DNA of 64,000 bases from Myxococcales bacterium (GTDB taxonomy: Bacteria; Myxococcota_A; Polyangia; Polyangiales; JAFGIB01), in contig JAOUOP010000033.1 in assembly GCA_029880325.1 (NCBI GenBank), positions 1 to 64,000 on the forward strand, written 5' to 3'. Each line of letters begins with the position of its first letter. Positions within the stretch are counted from its first letter, which is position 1. Made by a program: the position numbers and the translations under genes. This document shows, one piece after another, positions 1 through 8,450 of the stretch. The notes beneath the pieces were generated by a model that was given only the letters and a program-made list of their open reading frames with translations, searched no databases and had not been told where the DNA came from.

Positions 1-2
1 AG

Positions 3-134
3 GCCGAGCAGCTGGCGGGGCAGATGGTGGTCTCGCAGGCGCACTTCGACTGCTCGAAGCGCTTTCGGGGCGGCGACCGCAGCGTGCAGTTCCCGGAGGG
101 GACCTATCCGCCGCCGTTGATGCAGGCCGCGTAG
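3..134 (+). CDS. C-terminal end of a probable transposase (partial)
   Basis: An open frame enters from the left edge and ends at TAG 132-134, giving 43 residues. The tail contains the string FRGGDRSVQFPEGTYPPPL. In my recollection a Gly-Asp-Arg followed by Phe-Pro-x-Gly-x-Tyr is common near the C-terminus of transposases found in myxobacterial and other deltaproteobacterial genomes, but the catalytic part lies outside the window. A 6-bp inverted repeat (137-142 with 156-161) follows the stop. The other two forward frames also stay open for much of this stretch, so the assignment rests on the motif. It could instead be the tail of an unrelated protein. Confidence 0.4.
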   Translation, partial: AEQLAGQMVVSQAHFDCSKRFRGGDRSVQFPEGTYPPPLMQAA

Positions 135-375
135 GACCCTCGATCCCGTAGCGGCCGAGGGCGTTGACGAACGCTGGGCTACGACAGCCACTCGCGATGA
201 GATGACGGGCACGCGGCGATCCGTCCTGAGCGTGGCTCGAAGTACCGCGCCTTGCGCCCTACCGGGGACCTGGTGGCTCTGGGGCGTGTCCCCTCGGTTT
301 CAGGGGTCGGTCGCAGCCGCTCTGATGCACGAGACCCGCGGGGGGGTGCTGACCTCACTCTGCGGTTGGGGGGGG

Positions 376-498
376 CGAGAAAATCGTGCTGGCAGCTGCT
401 CAGCTTCCGGCTGCTCAGCTTCCATGCCGAGAAAATCGTGCTGGCAGCTGCTCAGCTTCCGGCTGCTCAGCTTCCGTGCTGGCAGCTGCTCAGCTTCC
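376..498. repeat. 52-bp tandem repeat, two full copies and one partial copy
   Basis: Positions 376-423 and 428-475 are identical copies of one unit at a 52-bp period. A partial third copy occupies 476-498 and lacks the first part of the unit. Each full unit contains GAAAATCGTGCTGGCAGC followed by two copies of GCTCAGCTTCC. The stop codon of the minus-strand lipoprotein gene (490-492) lies inside the partial copy, so the array sits directly after that gene. Read on the minus strand, its core GCTGCCAGCACGATTTTC resembles the repeats at 19.9-20.1 kb. The rest of 135-489 shows no convincing gene. Confidence 0.8.
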
Positions 499-2943
499 GC
501 AGGTGGGGTAGCGGAGGAATAGGCGGCGGCGGGTTTCGAAGGCGGCGAGGTCGGGGCGCCAGGTGCGTTCGATGGCCGCGGGACTGCCGCCCCGCAGGAG
601 GCTTTGCAGGCTTTTGCGGTGGCCCAGCAGTTTGATGAGTTCTTTGGCCTGAAACTCTTTGGGGTGCTGGCGGATCAGTTCGCGCGCCAGGGCCAGTCCC
701 GTGCTGGCCGCGCGGAAGTCGCCCGGCTGGGAGATGTGGAGCCGTATGCCTTCACAGAGGGCGCCCGCGTGAGGTCGCGCCCGTGGGATGAAGCGCGCCG
801 GCTCGAAGCGCACGCCCGGCAATCCCCTGCGCGAGAGCGCGGCCGCGAGTGCCTCGCCGTCAATGAATGGAGCGCCCAGGAGTTCGAAGGGGCTGTCGGT
901 GCCACGTCCCACCGAGACGTTGGTACTCTCGAGCAGGCCAACCGCCGGATAGAGCAGCGCCGATGTGGGGGCAGGCAGGTTCGGCGAAGGCGCAAACCAT
1001 TGCAGACCCGTCGCCTCGAAGAGCATTTCGCGCTGCCAGCCCGTCACTTCGACGACTTCCAGCTCGACGCCGATGTCGTCTTCGGCAGCCAAGAAGCTGG
1101 CCAGCTCGCCGACGGTCATGCCGTGACGCAGGGGCAGGCGATGGTAGTTCACGAAGCTGTGGATGTCAGCGTCGAGCAGTGGTCCTTCGACATGGGCGCC
1201 GCCGAGTGGGTTGGGGCGGTCCAGGATCATCAGTGGCAGTCCTTGCTCGGCCGCCGCCACCATGACCTGTTGCACAGTCGACATGTAGGTGTAAAAGCGC
1301 GTGCCCACATCCACCAGGTCGACGACAAGCAGATCGAGCCCGGCGAGTTGCTCCGGCGTGGGTTTGCGCTTCTTTCCGAAGAGACTGTGTACGGGAGTCT
1401 TCAACTCCGGGTGTAGTCCGCTGGCGATCGCTCCTTCGCGCTGCCCAGTGAGCCCGTGTTCCGGTGAGAAGACGGCCGCGAGCTTTACATTCTCGGCCTC
1501 CGCCAGTACTTCGAGCGTGGGTCTGCCCTGCCTGTCGCGCGCGGCGAGGTGCGTGAGCAGTCCCACGCGCTTACCCGCGAGCCGTTCGAAGCCGCGGTCC
1601 TGCAACACGTCGATTCCTGCACGCACCGGGGCTGGCGCGCTCGGACAACCGTCATCGGTGACGGTTCGTGCGGCTGCGTCGGCTACTTCAGCTGCCAGTG
1701 AAAGTACGTTGCCCTTGCCATCGGGGTGCACTCGGTTGCTCAGCACGATCACGAAGAGGTCGCGCCCGGGATCGATCCACATCGAGGTCCCCGTAAAACC
1801 GCCGTGACCAAATGCGCGCCCCGACAGCATATGTCCTCGCGGTCCGGAGTAGTCGCTGTCGATGTCCCACCCCGGCGAGCGCACCGTGCCTGCGATGAAG
1901 TGTGGGCGCGTGAGCGTTTCCACCGAGCTGCGCGCCAGCACTCTGCGCCCCTCGAGTTCGCCTCCGCCCAGCATCATGCGTGCGAAGCGCGCCAGGTCGG
2001 CGGCCGTGGAAAATGCTCCCGCGTTGCCTGCAACGCCGCCCAGGCGATAGGCCCGTGGGTCGTGAACTTCGCCGTGGATCAGCGCCTTGGGGCGTTTGTC
2101 GGTGACCTCGGTGGGCGCGATGCGCGCCCGCAGCTCGGGCGCCGGGCGAAAACCGCTGTCGCGCATCGCCAGCGGTTCGAAAATTTCCCGTCGCGCGAAT
2201 TCATCGAGGGCCTGCCCCGCGACCCGTTCCACGATTTTTCCGAGCCAGAGGTAGCCAATATCGCTGTACCGGTAGCGCGTGCCCGGGCGGACTTCTGTTT
2301 GCAGTGAAAGCAGCTTCGCCATCGCCGCCTCGGGGCCGCCGGCGTAGTCGCGCAGCGGGTTTACGCGCGCGAGCCCCGATGAGTGTGTCAACAGCTCGCG
2401 GAGGGTGATGCGTGCGGCATGACCCTGAGTGACTTCGCCCAAGTGCCGCGCGGCCCTGTCGTCGAGGTCGAGTGCGCCGCGCTCGGCGAGTAGGGCGATG
2501 GAGGTGGCGGTCACGACCGCCTTGGTGAGCGAGGCCAGATCGAAGATGGTGTCCTTGCGCATCGGTGAGCGCCGCGGTGTGAGGCTTCGCCGGCCGTAGG
2601 CGCGCTCGAAGATCACGCCCTCCCGGCGTCCCACGGTCACTACGGCGCCCGGCAGCTTGCCTTCCCTGATGGCGCTCTCGACGGCTGTATCGATGGCCGG
2701 GATGTCCAGGGCGGGGGGGGGCATGGGGGGGGAGCTGGCTGACTTTGCTGCGGGGCGAGCCTCGGCGCGGGGCAGCCCGGGGGGGGGGCCAGCGTCGCTA
2801 CGCCCGTCCGGGGTCCGCACCGGCGCGCCCGCGGCAACCCGCTTGCTGTCTGGCTCCTGTCCCAAAGGTGTCGGGGTCACCGCTCCGCAGCCGAGGGCAA
2901 GCGGTAGCAGAACCACCAAAGTTTGGAGGGACCGAAACGGCAA
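490..2943 (-). CDS. Lipoprotein fusing a class C beta-lactamase-like serine hydrolase to a NamZ/DUF1343 exo-muramidase
   Basis: The 817-residue product begins with a lipoprotein signal (hydrophobic stretch ending LALGC, lipid-modified Cys near residue 19). A Pro/Ala-rich linker to about residue 75 follows. The first domain, about 80-430, is a serine hydrolase of the class C beta-lactamase/PBP type: SLTK nucleophile motif, YSD, and the HGG triad near GHGGFTGTSMW. The second, about 445-817, matches DUF1343 (NamZ), which removes N-acetylmuramic acid from the non-reducing end of peptidoglycan fragments; SPEHGLTG and DRPNPLGG are typical. The start is TTG with GGGAG nine bases upstream. Inferred role: periplasmic or outer-membrane muropeptide turnover. 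It lies 30 bp after the GNAT gene on the same strand. Runs of 8-10 G interrupt the linker coding region. Confidence 0.88.
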   Translation of the reverse strand: MPFRSLQTLVVLLPLALGCGAVTPTPLGQEPDSKRVAAGAPVRTPDGRSDAGPPPGLPRAEARPAAKSASSPPMPPPALDIPAIDTAVESAIREGKLPGAVVTVGRREGVIFERAYGRRSLTPRRSPMRKDTIFDLASLTKAVVTATSIALLAERGALDLDDRAARHLGEVTQGHAARITLRELLTHSSGLARVNPLRDYAGGPEAAMAKLLSLQTEVRPGTRYRYSDIGYLWLGKIVERVAGQALDEFARREIFEPLAMRDSGFRPAPELRARIAPTEVTDKRPKALIHGEVHDPRAYRLGGVAGNAGAFSTAADLARFARMMLGGGELEGRRVLARSSVETLTRPHFIAGTVRSPGWDIDSDYSGPRGHMLSGRAFGHGGFTGTSMWIDPGRDLFVIVLSNRVHPDGKGNVLSLAAEVADAAARTVTDDGCPSAPAPVRAGIDVLQDRGFERLAGKRVGLLTHLAARDRQGRPTLEVLAEAENVKLAAVFSPEHGLTGQREGAIASGLHPELKTPVHSLFGKKRKPTPEQLAGLDLLVVDLVDVGTRFYTYMSTVQQVMVAAAEQGLPLMILDRPNPLGGAHVEGPLLDADIHSFVNYHRLPLRHGMTVGELASFLAAEDDIGVELEVVEVTGWQREMLFEATGLQWFAPSPNLPAPTSALLYPAVGLLESTNVSVGRGTDSPFELLGAPFIDGEALAAALSRRGLPGVRFEPARFIPRARPHAGALCEGIRLHISQPGDFRAASTGLALARELIRQHPKEFQAKELIKLLGHRKSLQSLLRGGSPAAIERTWRPDLAAFETRRRLFLRYPTCGS

Positions 2944-2973
2944 GTCAGACGGCTCCCTGGCGCCCGGCGCAGC

Positions 2974-3408
2974 TCATGGACTCCGATCGTAGTCCATGCG
3001 CCGGTGGTCGATCGCGGCCTCCTGGAAGATTGGCCCGCGCGGGACGAAGCCGACGTGCTCCCAGAAGCCCCAGGCACTTGCTTGGGCGTGCACGTAGGGC
3101 CGATCGCTGCCATCAAGCTCGCCCAGGATGTACATCACGATGGCCAACCCCACTCCGCGGCCGCGGACCCCTGCTTCGACCGCCACGCGCTCAATCTTGA
3201 TGCCCCCTTCCGTTGTGCGATAGCGCGCCGTGCCCGCCGGCTGCCCGTCGAGTCGAGCCAACACGTGATGACAGTCGGCGCCGGGGCGGTCGTGGGCGTC
3301 GAGTTCGAGCTGCTCGGGTACGCCCTGCTCATCGACGAAGACGCGCCTGCGCAGGGCAAGCGCTTCGGCAAGCTCGGACGCGGCGGTGACGGTGAGAACC
3401 TGCAGCAT
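2974..3408 (-). CDS. GNAT family N-acetyltransferase (ElaA-like)
   Basis: The 144-residue protein has the GNAT fold signature. RVFVDEQGVP near the N-terminus resembles ElaA-type members, and motif A (RVAVEAGVRGRGVGLAIV, about residues 75-92) holds the acetyl-CoA pyrophosphate-binding R-G-x-G-x-G pattern. It should transfer an acetyl group from acetyl-CoA to an amine, but the substrate cannot be read from the sequence. It ends 30 bp before the serine hydrolase/NamZ gene on the same strand, so the two are probably co-transcribed. The upstream 315 bp are shared with the divergent PEGA gene. Confidence 0.85.
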   Translation of the reverse strand: MLQVLTVTAASELAEALALRRRVFVDEQGVPEQLELDAHDRPGADCHHVLARLDGQPAGTARYRTTEGGIKIERVAVEAGVRGRGVGLAIVMYILGELDGSDRPYVHAQASAWGFWEHVGFVPRGPIFQEAAIDHRRMDYDRSP

Positions 3409-3723
3409 GTGCGCAGCGTGTCCGAAAAATTAGGGGAAGCCAGGCCTGTCTATCCCGAAAATCCCAGATCGGTAGCATCATCGAGTCGAATACGTCTGTC
3501 CTCAAATGGGATTATGCGGGGGGTCGGCGTGCCGATCCTCCAGGGATCCACGGAGTCCGGCCTCGAATCGGTACGGCGGCATCAAAAAAAGCCGAGTGAT
3601 CCCGTAACCATTCAGTGTTTCCGCGAGGATCCCCTTGATCGAAGTGCAGCTTTGGTACAGATTCCTACATGTGGGACGCACGACTGTCCCCCCACGGCGA
3701 GGGTCCGTGAATGAGGAGTCAAG
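3409..3723. other. Intergenic region between divergent GNAT and PEGA genes
   Basis: This 315-bp stretch must hold both divergent promoters. Its left half (3420-3500) is less GC-rich than the neighbouring genes. A GAGGAG ribosome-binding site at about 3711-3716 precedes the PEGA gene. I see no convincing -35/-10 pair, hairpin or further gene. Confidence 0.5.
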
Positions 3724-5820
3724 ATGCACGGTGGTGACGAGGTAACCGGACTCCAGGCGTTCGACGACCTGGACCCTGTCAGTACGGTGAGCGCTCTCAA
3801 TGTCATGCCGGAGCCGGAGGCCCAGCTGAGCGCGCCGCAGCTGCCATTGCCGGGACCAGCTGCGGTCCCCGCGCCGCCGCCTCCCCCCAGCCGTGCCGCC
3901 AGCGTTCCGCCCCCACGCCCGCCTGTTGCGGGCGGGCTGCGCTCTGCCCCGCCACCCCCCGTGCCGCGCTCCTCCGCGTCCACCGTCCCGCCGCCGCCGC
4001 GCAGGCGGACCCAGGCCGAAGCCGAAGTAGCCCGCCCAGTACCGGCCGACAGCACCGTCGAGACCGAGGCCGTGACGACGCTGCACGCCTCCGAGCAAGA
4101 TGCGAGCTTCGACGACGCCCTCACGCGTCAGGTCCCGGCGCTGTTCGAAGGCGGCGAGCGCACCAACGTGATCCCCGATGCTTTCGAGCCCGATCCCCAC
4201 TCGGCGCCGACGCGCAGCGCTCCCCTGGAAGCGGCCGAGGACGAGGCGGGTTTCGAGGACTTCGAAGACTTCGACGAGGATTCCGAGCCCACCGGTCAGG
4301 CCCGTCTCAGCGACGTGCTGCAAAACGCCGCCGCCCCCGACATCGACGCCTTCCAGACGCTGCCGGAGCCGCTGCGCGCCGAGGCGGTGGGCCAGCACGA
4401 GCCGGTCGCCAATCTGCACATGGACTGGGACGACGAGGACGAGGACGTCGAAACCCAGATCCGCGACGAGCTGTCTCCGCACGCGGCGACCCCCCCGCCC
4501 CCTTCGGCCCTGGGGGCCCCTTCGCCTTTTGCCAGCTCCGCGCCCCCTCCTGCCCTGGGCCACTCCTACCCTGGCAATCCGTCCCCCTTCGCAAGTTCCG
4601 CGCCGCCGCCGCCCCGTCTGTCGTCGCCGGCGGCCGCGCACGCGGCGTTGGCTCCGGCTCCGATTCCGCGCGAGCTTTTGGCCCAAGTGCCGCCGCCCGC
4701 CGCCGGTTCGGCTTCTGGCCTGCAGCCGGTCAACCGTCCGCTGCCACTGCCACCCTCGGCGCACAGCGCCTCGCGGCCCCTGGGCGCGCCGCTGCCGCCG
4801 CCCACGGCCCAGACCTCGCTGCCTCCGGTGACCCACACCCTGCCGCCCACGCCTGAAGAGCTGGGCCGCCCGCGTCCCATGCGCGGCATCCTCTGGGGCG
4901 TGCTGGCTGCGGCCGCCGCCGCCGTGCTCGGTCTGGTCTACGGCGGCAGCTCCATGTTCGCCAGCGACGATCCGGCAAGTGCCACCCTGGTCACCGTGCC
5001 CGCCGACGCTGAGGTGCTGATCGACGGCCGCGCGCTCAGCGAACAGAGCAGCCCCTTCACGCTGCAGGGCCTGCTGCCGGGTCAGACCCACGAACTCGAG
5101 GTGCGCAAGGAGGGCTTCGCCTCCCAAACGAGCTACTTCACGGTTGGCGCCGGCGAGGTCAAAGCGCTGCCCAACGTCAGCCTGGAGGCCATGGCTCAGG
5201 ACACGGGCTTTGCGCTCGACTCCCAACCGAGTGGAGCGGCCATCTTCATCGACGGCCAACCCACAGGTAAGAGCACCCCGGCACGTCTGACGAATCTGGA
5301 CCCGGGTCTGCACACGATCCGGTTGGAGCGGGGCGACAGCTATCAGCCGTGGCAGACCCAGGTGGCTCTCGGCAAGGGCCAGGTGATCGAGCTGCCTTCG
5401 GCCATGCTCGCCGAGGCGGCGCCAGCGGCCAAGGATTCGAACGATGCCCGCCTGGCTGAGGCAACGCCGGAGCCTCAAGTGTCGGAGTCGCGTTCTTCCC
5501 GCACTAGCTCCAGTGAGCGTCGCGCCCGTCGCGAGCGCCGCGCCTCCCGGAGTGAGTCGGTCTCCTCCAAGCGCACTGCTTCCAGCGAGCCGGCGGCCGG
5601 CGGTGGCAGCATGGGCACCCTGCGCGTCAACAGCCGGCCCTGGGCCCAGGTCTTCGTCGACGGGCGACTCATCGGCAACACGCCGCAGCTCAACATTCCG
5701 CTGCCCGCGGGGCGTCACAAGCTCAAGTTGGTCAACAACGAAATGGGCATGAGCAAGAGCTACAGCGTCAAGATCCGCCCCGGTCGACCGACCACGAAGA
5801 TCGTCAACATGCTCGAGTAG
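3724..5820 (+). CDS. Pro-rich membrane protein with three PEGA domains
   Basis: The 698-residue product has a long Pro/Ala/Ser-rich and acidic N-terminal half (about 1-385) with no recognisable domain. One transmembrane helix follows (about 388-410, ILWGVLAAAAAAVLGLVYGG), and then three PEGA-type beta modules. Their cores are VPADAEVLIDGR, QPSGAAIFIDGQ and RPWAQVFVDGRLIG, at about residues 425-490, 495-560 and 630-698. An RS-rich linker precedes the last module. PEGA domains are usually surface or periplasmic and often accompany Ser/Thr kinases in myxobacteria; no kinase is fused or adjacent here. The predicted topology is a cytoplasmic disordered arm and exported PEGA repeats. The start is ATG with GAGGAG upstream. 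The gene ends 9 bp from the convergent aldehyde dehydrogenase. Confidence 0.75.
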   Translation: MHGGDEVTGLQAFDDLDPVSTVSALNVMPEPEAQLSAPQLPLPGPAAVPAPPPPPSRAASVPPPRPPVAGGLRSAPPPPVPRSSASTVPPPPRRRTQAEAEVARPVPADSTVETEAVTTLHASEQDASFDDALTRQVPALFEGGERTNVIPDAFEPDPHSAPTRSAPLEAAEDEAGFEDFEDFDEDSEPTGQARLSDVLQNAAAPDIDAFQTLPEPLRAEAVGQHEPVANLHMDWDDEDEDVETQIRDELSPHAATPPPPSALGAPSPFASSAPPPALGHSYPGNPSPFASSAPPPPRLSSPAAAHAALAPAPIPRELLAQVPPPAAGSASGLQPVNRPLPLPPSAHSASRPLGAPLPPPTAQTSLPPVTHTLPPTPEELGRPRPMRGILWGVLAAAAAAVLGLVYGGSSMFASDDPASATLVTVPADAEVLIDGRALSEQSSPFTLQGLLPGQTHELEVRKEGFASQTSYFTVGAGEVKALPNVSLEAMAQDTGFALDSQPSGAAIFIDGQPTGKSTPARLTNLDPGLHTIRLERGDSYQPWQTQVALGKGQVIELPSAMLAEAAPAAKDSNDARLAEATPEPQVSESRSSRTSSSERRARRERRASRSESVSSKRTASSEPAAGGGSMGTLRVNSRPWAQVFVDGRLIGNTPQLNIPLPAGRHKLKLVNNEMGMSKSYSVKIRPGRPTTKIVNMLE

Positions 5821-5829
5821 AGCGGCGCT

Positions 5830-7335
5830 TCAACCGAATTCGATACCCTGGGCCAGCGGCAATTCGCTGCCGTAGTTCACGGTATTGGTGGCGCGGCGCA
5901 TGTAGGCCTTCCAGGCGTCGGAGCCGGCTTCGCGTCCGCCACCGGTTGCTTTTTCACCTCCGAAAGCGCCGCCGATTTCAGCCCCGCTCGGACCGATGTT
6001 GACATTGGCGATGCCGCAGTCGCTGCCGGAGGCGGCGATGAAGCGCTCGGCCTCGCGCACATCGCAGGTGAAGATGCAGGAGGAGAGCCCCTGTTCGACG
6101 TCGTTATTCATGGCGATGGCGGAGTCGAAGTCGCGGTAGGGCATGATGTAGAGGATTGGCGCGAAGGTCTCCTGCTCCACGATGGCGGTCTGTTGGGGCA
6201 TCGTTACCAGCGCCGGGCGCACGTAGTAGGCGAGCGGGTGCAGCTCCTGCAGTACCCGCTCGCCGCCCTCCACCTGCCCGCCCTCAGCGACCGCCTGCTG
6301 CAGCGCCGCCTGCATGCGGGCGTGGCTGCCGGCGTCGATCAGCGGCCCGACCAGGGTGCCCTGCTCGAGGGGTGAGCCGATTTTCAGGTCGCGGTAGGCG
6401 CGCCCGAGGCGTGTGACGAGTTCGTCGTGGACGCGCTCGTGCACGATCAGGCGCCGCAGGGTGGTACAGCGTTGACCGGCCGTTCCCACCGCAGCAAAAA
6501 GCACGGCCCGCACCGTGAGTTCCAGGTCCGCGCTCGGCGCCACCAGCATGGCGTTGTTGCCGCCGAGTTCCAACAGGCAGCGTCCGAGCCGCGCCGCCAC
6601 CCGCGGCGCCACAGCCCGTCCCATACGGCAGCTGCCGGTGGCGCTCAGCAGCGGAAGGCGCCGGTCGTCTGCCAGTGCTTCACCAAGCGCAGCTCCGCCG
6701 AGCAGCACCTGGCAGAGGTGGGCCGGGGTGGCCCCGTGGTCCTCGGCCACGGCTTGCCACAGCCGTTGGCAAGCGAGGGCGGTCAGCGGGGTCTTGTCCG
6801 AGGGCTTCCAGACCACGGGATCGCCGCAGACGATGGCCAGCGCAAAGTTCCAGGCCCAGACGGCGACGGGAAAGTTGAAAGCGCTGATCACCCCCACCGG
6901 GCCGAGTGGATGCCAGGTTTCCATCATACGATGGTCCGGTCGCTCCGAGGCGATGGTGAGCCCATAGAGTTGCCGCGACAGCCCCAGGGCGAAGTCGCAG
7001 ATGTCGATCATTTCCTGCACTTCACCCAGCCCCTCCTGCAGGATCTTGCCGCTCTCGATGCTCACGAGTGTGCCCAGGGCTTGCTTGTGTTCGCGCAGGC
7101 TGGCACCGAAGCGACGGATCAACTCGCCGCGAACCGGCGCCGGTACCGTGCGCCACTTTTCGAAGGCGCCTTGAGCGCGTCCGACTGCGGCAGCGGCGTC
7201 GGCGACGCTGTGGGAGGCGAGCTGTCCGGTGACCACGCCGTCGATGGGGGAGCGCAGGGCAATGTCGCCGCCTTCGCTCTGCAGCGCTTCGAGTTCGAGC
7301 CCCAGCTGGGCGAGCGTGGATGCCAGGGCTGTCAC
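5830..7335 (-). CDS. Aldehyde dehydrogenase, probable alpha-aminoadipic semialdehyde dehydrogenase (ALDH7/AmaB type)
   Basis: This is a 501-residue NAD(P)-dependent aldehyde dehydrogenase with the catalytic Cys in GTAGQRCTT, the general-base Glu in LLELGGNNAM and a Rossmann-type cofactor region (ISAFNFPVAVWAWN). ELGGNN is typical of the ALDH7/AmaB group, which oxidises alpha-aminoadipate semialdehyde in lysine breakdown. I chose the GTG at 7335 because it overlaps the upstream stop as GTGA. The open frame runs further upstream, but that part only shadows the preceding gene. The overlap with a saccharopine-dehydrogenase-like gene supports a lysine-catabolic role. Substrate is inferred from family and context. 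Confidence 0.87.
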   Translation of the reverse strand: MTALASTLAQLGLELEALQSEGGDIALRSPIDGVVTGQLASHSVADAAAAVGRAQGAFEKWRTVPAPVRGELIRRFGASLREHKQALGTLVSIESGKILQEGLGEVQEMIDICDFALGLSRQLYGLTIASERPDHRMMETWHPLGPVGVISAFNFPVAVWAWNFALAIVCGDPVVWKPSDKTPLTALACQRLWQAVAEDHGATPAHLCQVLLGGAALGEALADDRRLPLLSATGSCRMGRAVAPRVAARLGRCLLELGGNNAMLVAPSADLELTVRAVLFAAVGTAGQRCTTLRRLIVHERVHDELVTRLGRAYRDLKIGSPLEQGTLVGPLIDAGSHARMQAALQQAVAEGGQVEGGERVLQELHPLAYYVRPALVTMPQQTAIVEQETFAPILYIMPYRDFDSAIAMNNDVEQGLSSCIFTCDVREAERFIAASGSDCGIANVNIGPSGAEIGGAFGGEKATGGGREAGSDAWKAYMRRATNTVNYGSELPLAQGIEFG

Positions 7336-8417
7336 GACGAGTGCCCCTCGCTCTGGTAAGCAGCGCCAAAACGGTTGGCCAAAAAAGTGTCGAGCGGCAC
7401 TTCTTCTTGGCGCACGAAGCCCTTCTGGGGCAGCACGCCTGTGCGCACCAGGTCGAGCACGGCGCAGATGGAACTCGCTGTGGTGATCTGAATCGCCGCC
7501 AGCTGTTGGCCGCCGATCTCGCCGTGGTAGACCTTGCGAGTGAATGTCTCCTGCATCAAGCGGCCACCTCGCGTGCCGCTGACCGACACGAAGATCAGCA
7601 CCAGATCCTGTTCGGTGGCGGGCACTGCGTTTTCGAGCACGTCGAGGAAGAGCTCGCGGCGTTTGCATAGCCGCAGGTCTTCACACAGAAACTTCATCAG
7701 TTTTTGGTGCCCCGGGTAGCGAATCGTCTTGTAGCTCATGTTGTCCACGCGCCCCTTGAGCGTTTTGCAAAGGGTGCCCAGGCCGCCAGAGGTGTTGAAG
7801 GCTTCGTAGGTGACGCCGTCCAGGGCGAACTGCTCGTAACCTTCCAACGGCAGCACTTCGCAGAGTTCGCCATCGCGCAGCACCTGGCAGGGGTTGCAGT
7901 ACTCGTTGATCAGTCCCGCGGTGCTCCAGGTCAGGTTGTACTTCAGGGCATTGGTCGGAAAGATCGGGAGAGCCCCCACGCGCATGCGTACGCGATACAG
8001 CGTGTCGAAGCGTCGGGCCAGGTCATTGGCTGCGATGGAGATGAAACCCGGTGCCAGACCGCATTGGGGCATGAAGAGGGTCTCGGCCCCCTGGGCGACC
8101 TGTGCGACCGCGTCGGTGGTCTTCACGTCTTCGGTCAGGTCGAAGTAGTGAACGCGCGCCGCGCGTGCCGCACGCGCCACCGGCACGCCCAGGTCGTACG
8201 GGCAGGCGTTGACCACGGCGTCGACGTCGGCCAGGGCGTGGGCGAGGGCGTCGGGATTGCTGGCGTCTACCTGGCGGCGCTCGGCACCGTCCGGCATGGA
8301 GTCCAGGCGCGCGATGTCGACGTCGCCGGCGATCACTTCGTAGTCGCCGCTCTTGACCAGGAGATGGGCGATGGCCCAGCCGATCTTTCCGCTGCCCAGA
8401 AGTAAGATGCGCTTCAT
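7332..8417 (-). CDS. Saccharopine dehydrogenase family protein
   Basis: The 361-residue protein starts with a Rossmann fold (ILLLGSGKIGWAIAHLL, then an acidic residue at GDVDIARLD) and continues with a saccharopine dehydrogenase C-terminal catalytic region. The family converts saccharopine to alpha-aminoadipate semialdehyde plus glutamate, or performs related reductions. The stop overlaps the GTG of the semialdehyde dehydrogenase by 4 bp, so the two are translationally coupled and could act in sequence on lysine. Predicted to be cytoplasmic, with no signal peptide. The exact reaction within the family is inferred. Confidence 0.85.
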   Translation of the reverse strand: MKRILLLGSGKIGWAIAHLLVKSGDYEVIAGDVDIARLDSMPDGAERRQVDASNPDALAHALADVDAVVNACPYDLGVPVARAARAARVHYFDLTEDVKTTDAVAQVAQGAETLFMPQCGLAPGFISIAANDLARRFDTLYRVRMRVGALPIFPTNALKYNLTWSTAGLINEYCNPCQVLRDGELCEVLPLEGYEQFALDGVTYEAFNTSGGLGTLCKTLKGRVDNMSYKTIRYPGHQKLMKFLCEDLRLCKRRELFLDVLENAVPATEQDLVLIFVSVSGTRGGRLMQETFTRKVYHGEIGGQQLAAIQITTASSICAVLDLVRTGVLPQKGFVRQEEVPLDTFLANRFGAAYQSEGHSS

Positions 8418-8450
8418 GCGCCAATTGTAGCGCAGCCGGCGGTGGCCGGA

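Noticed and set aside
376..498. Tandem repeats as a CRISPR array
   Set aside because: The 48-bp copies are nearly contiguous with a 4-bp gap, so there are no spacers, and no cas genes are nearby.
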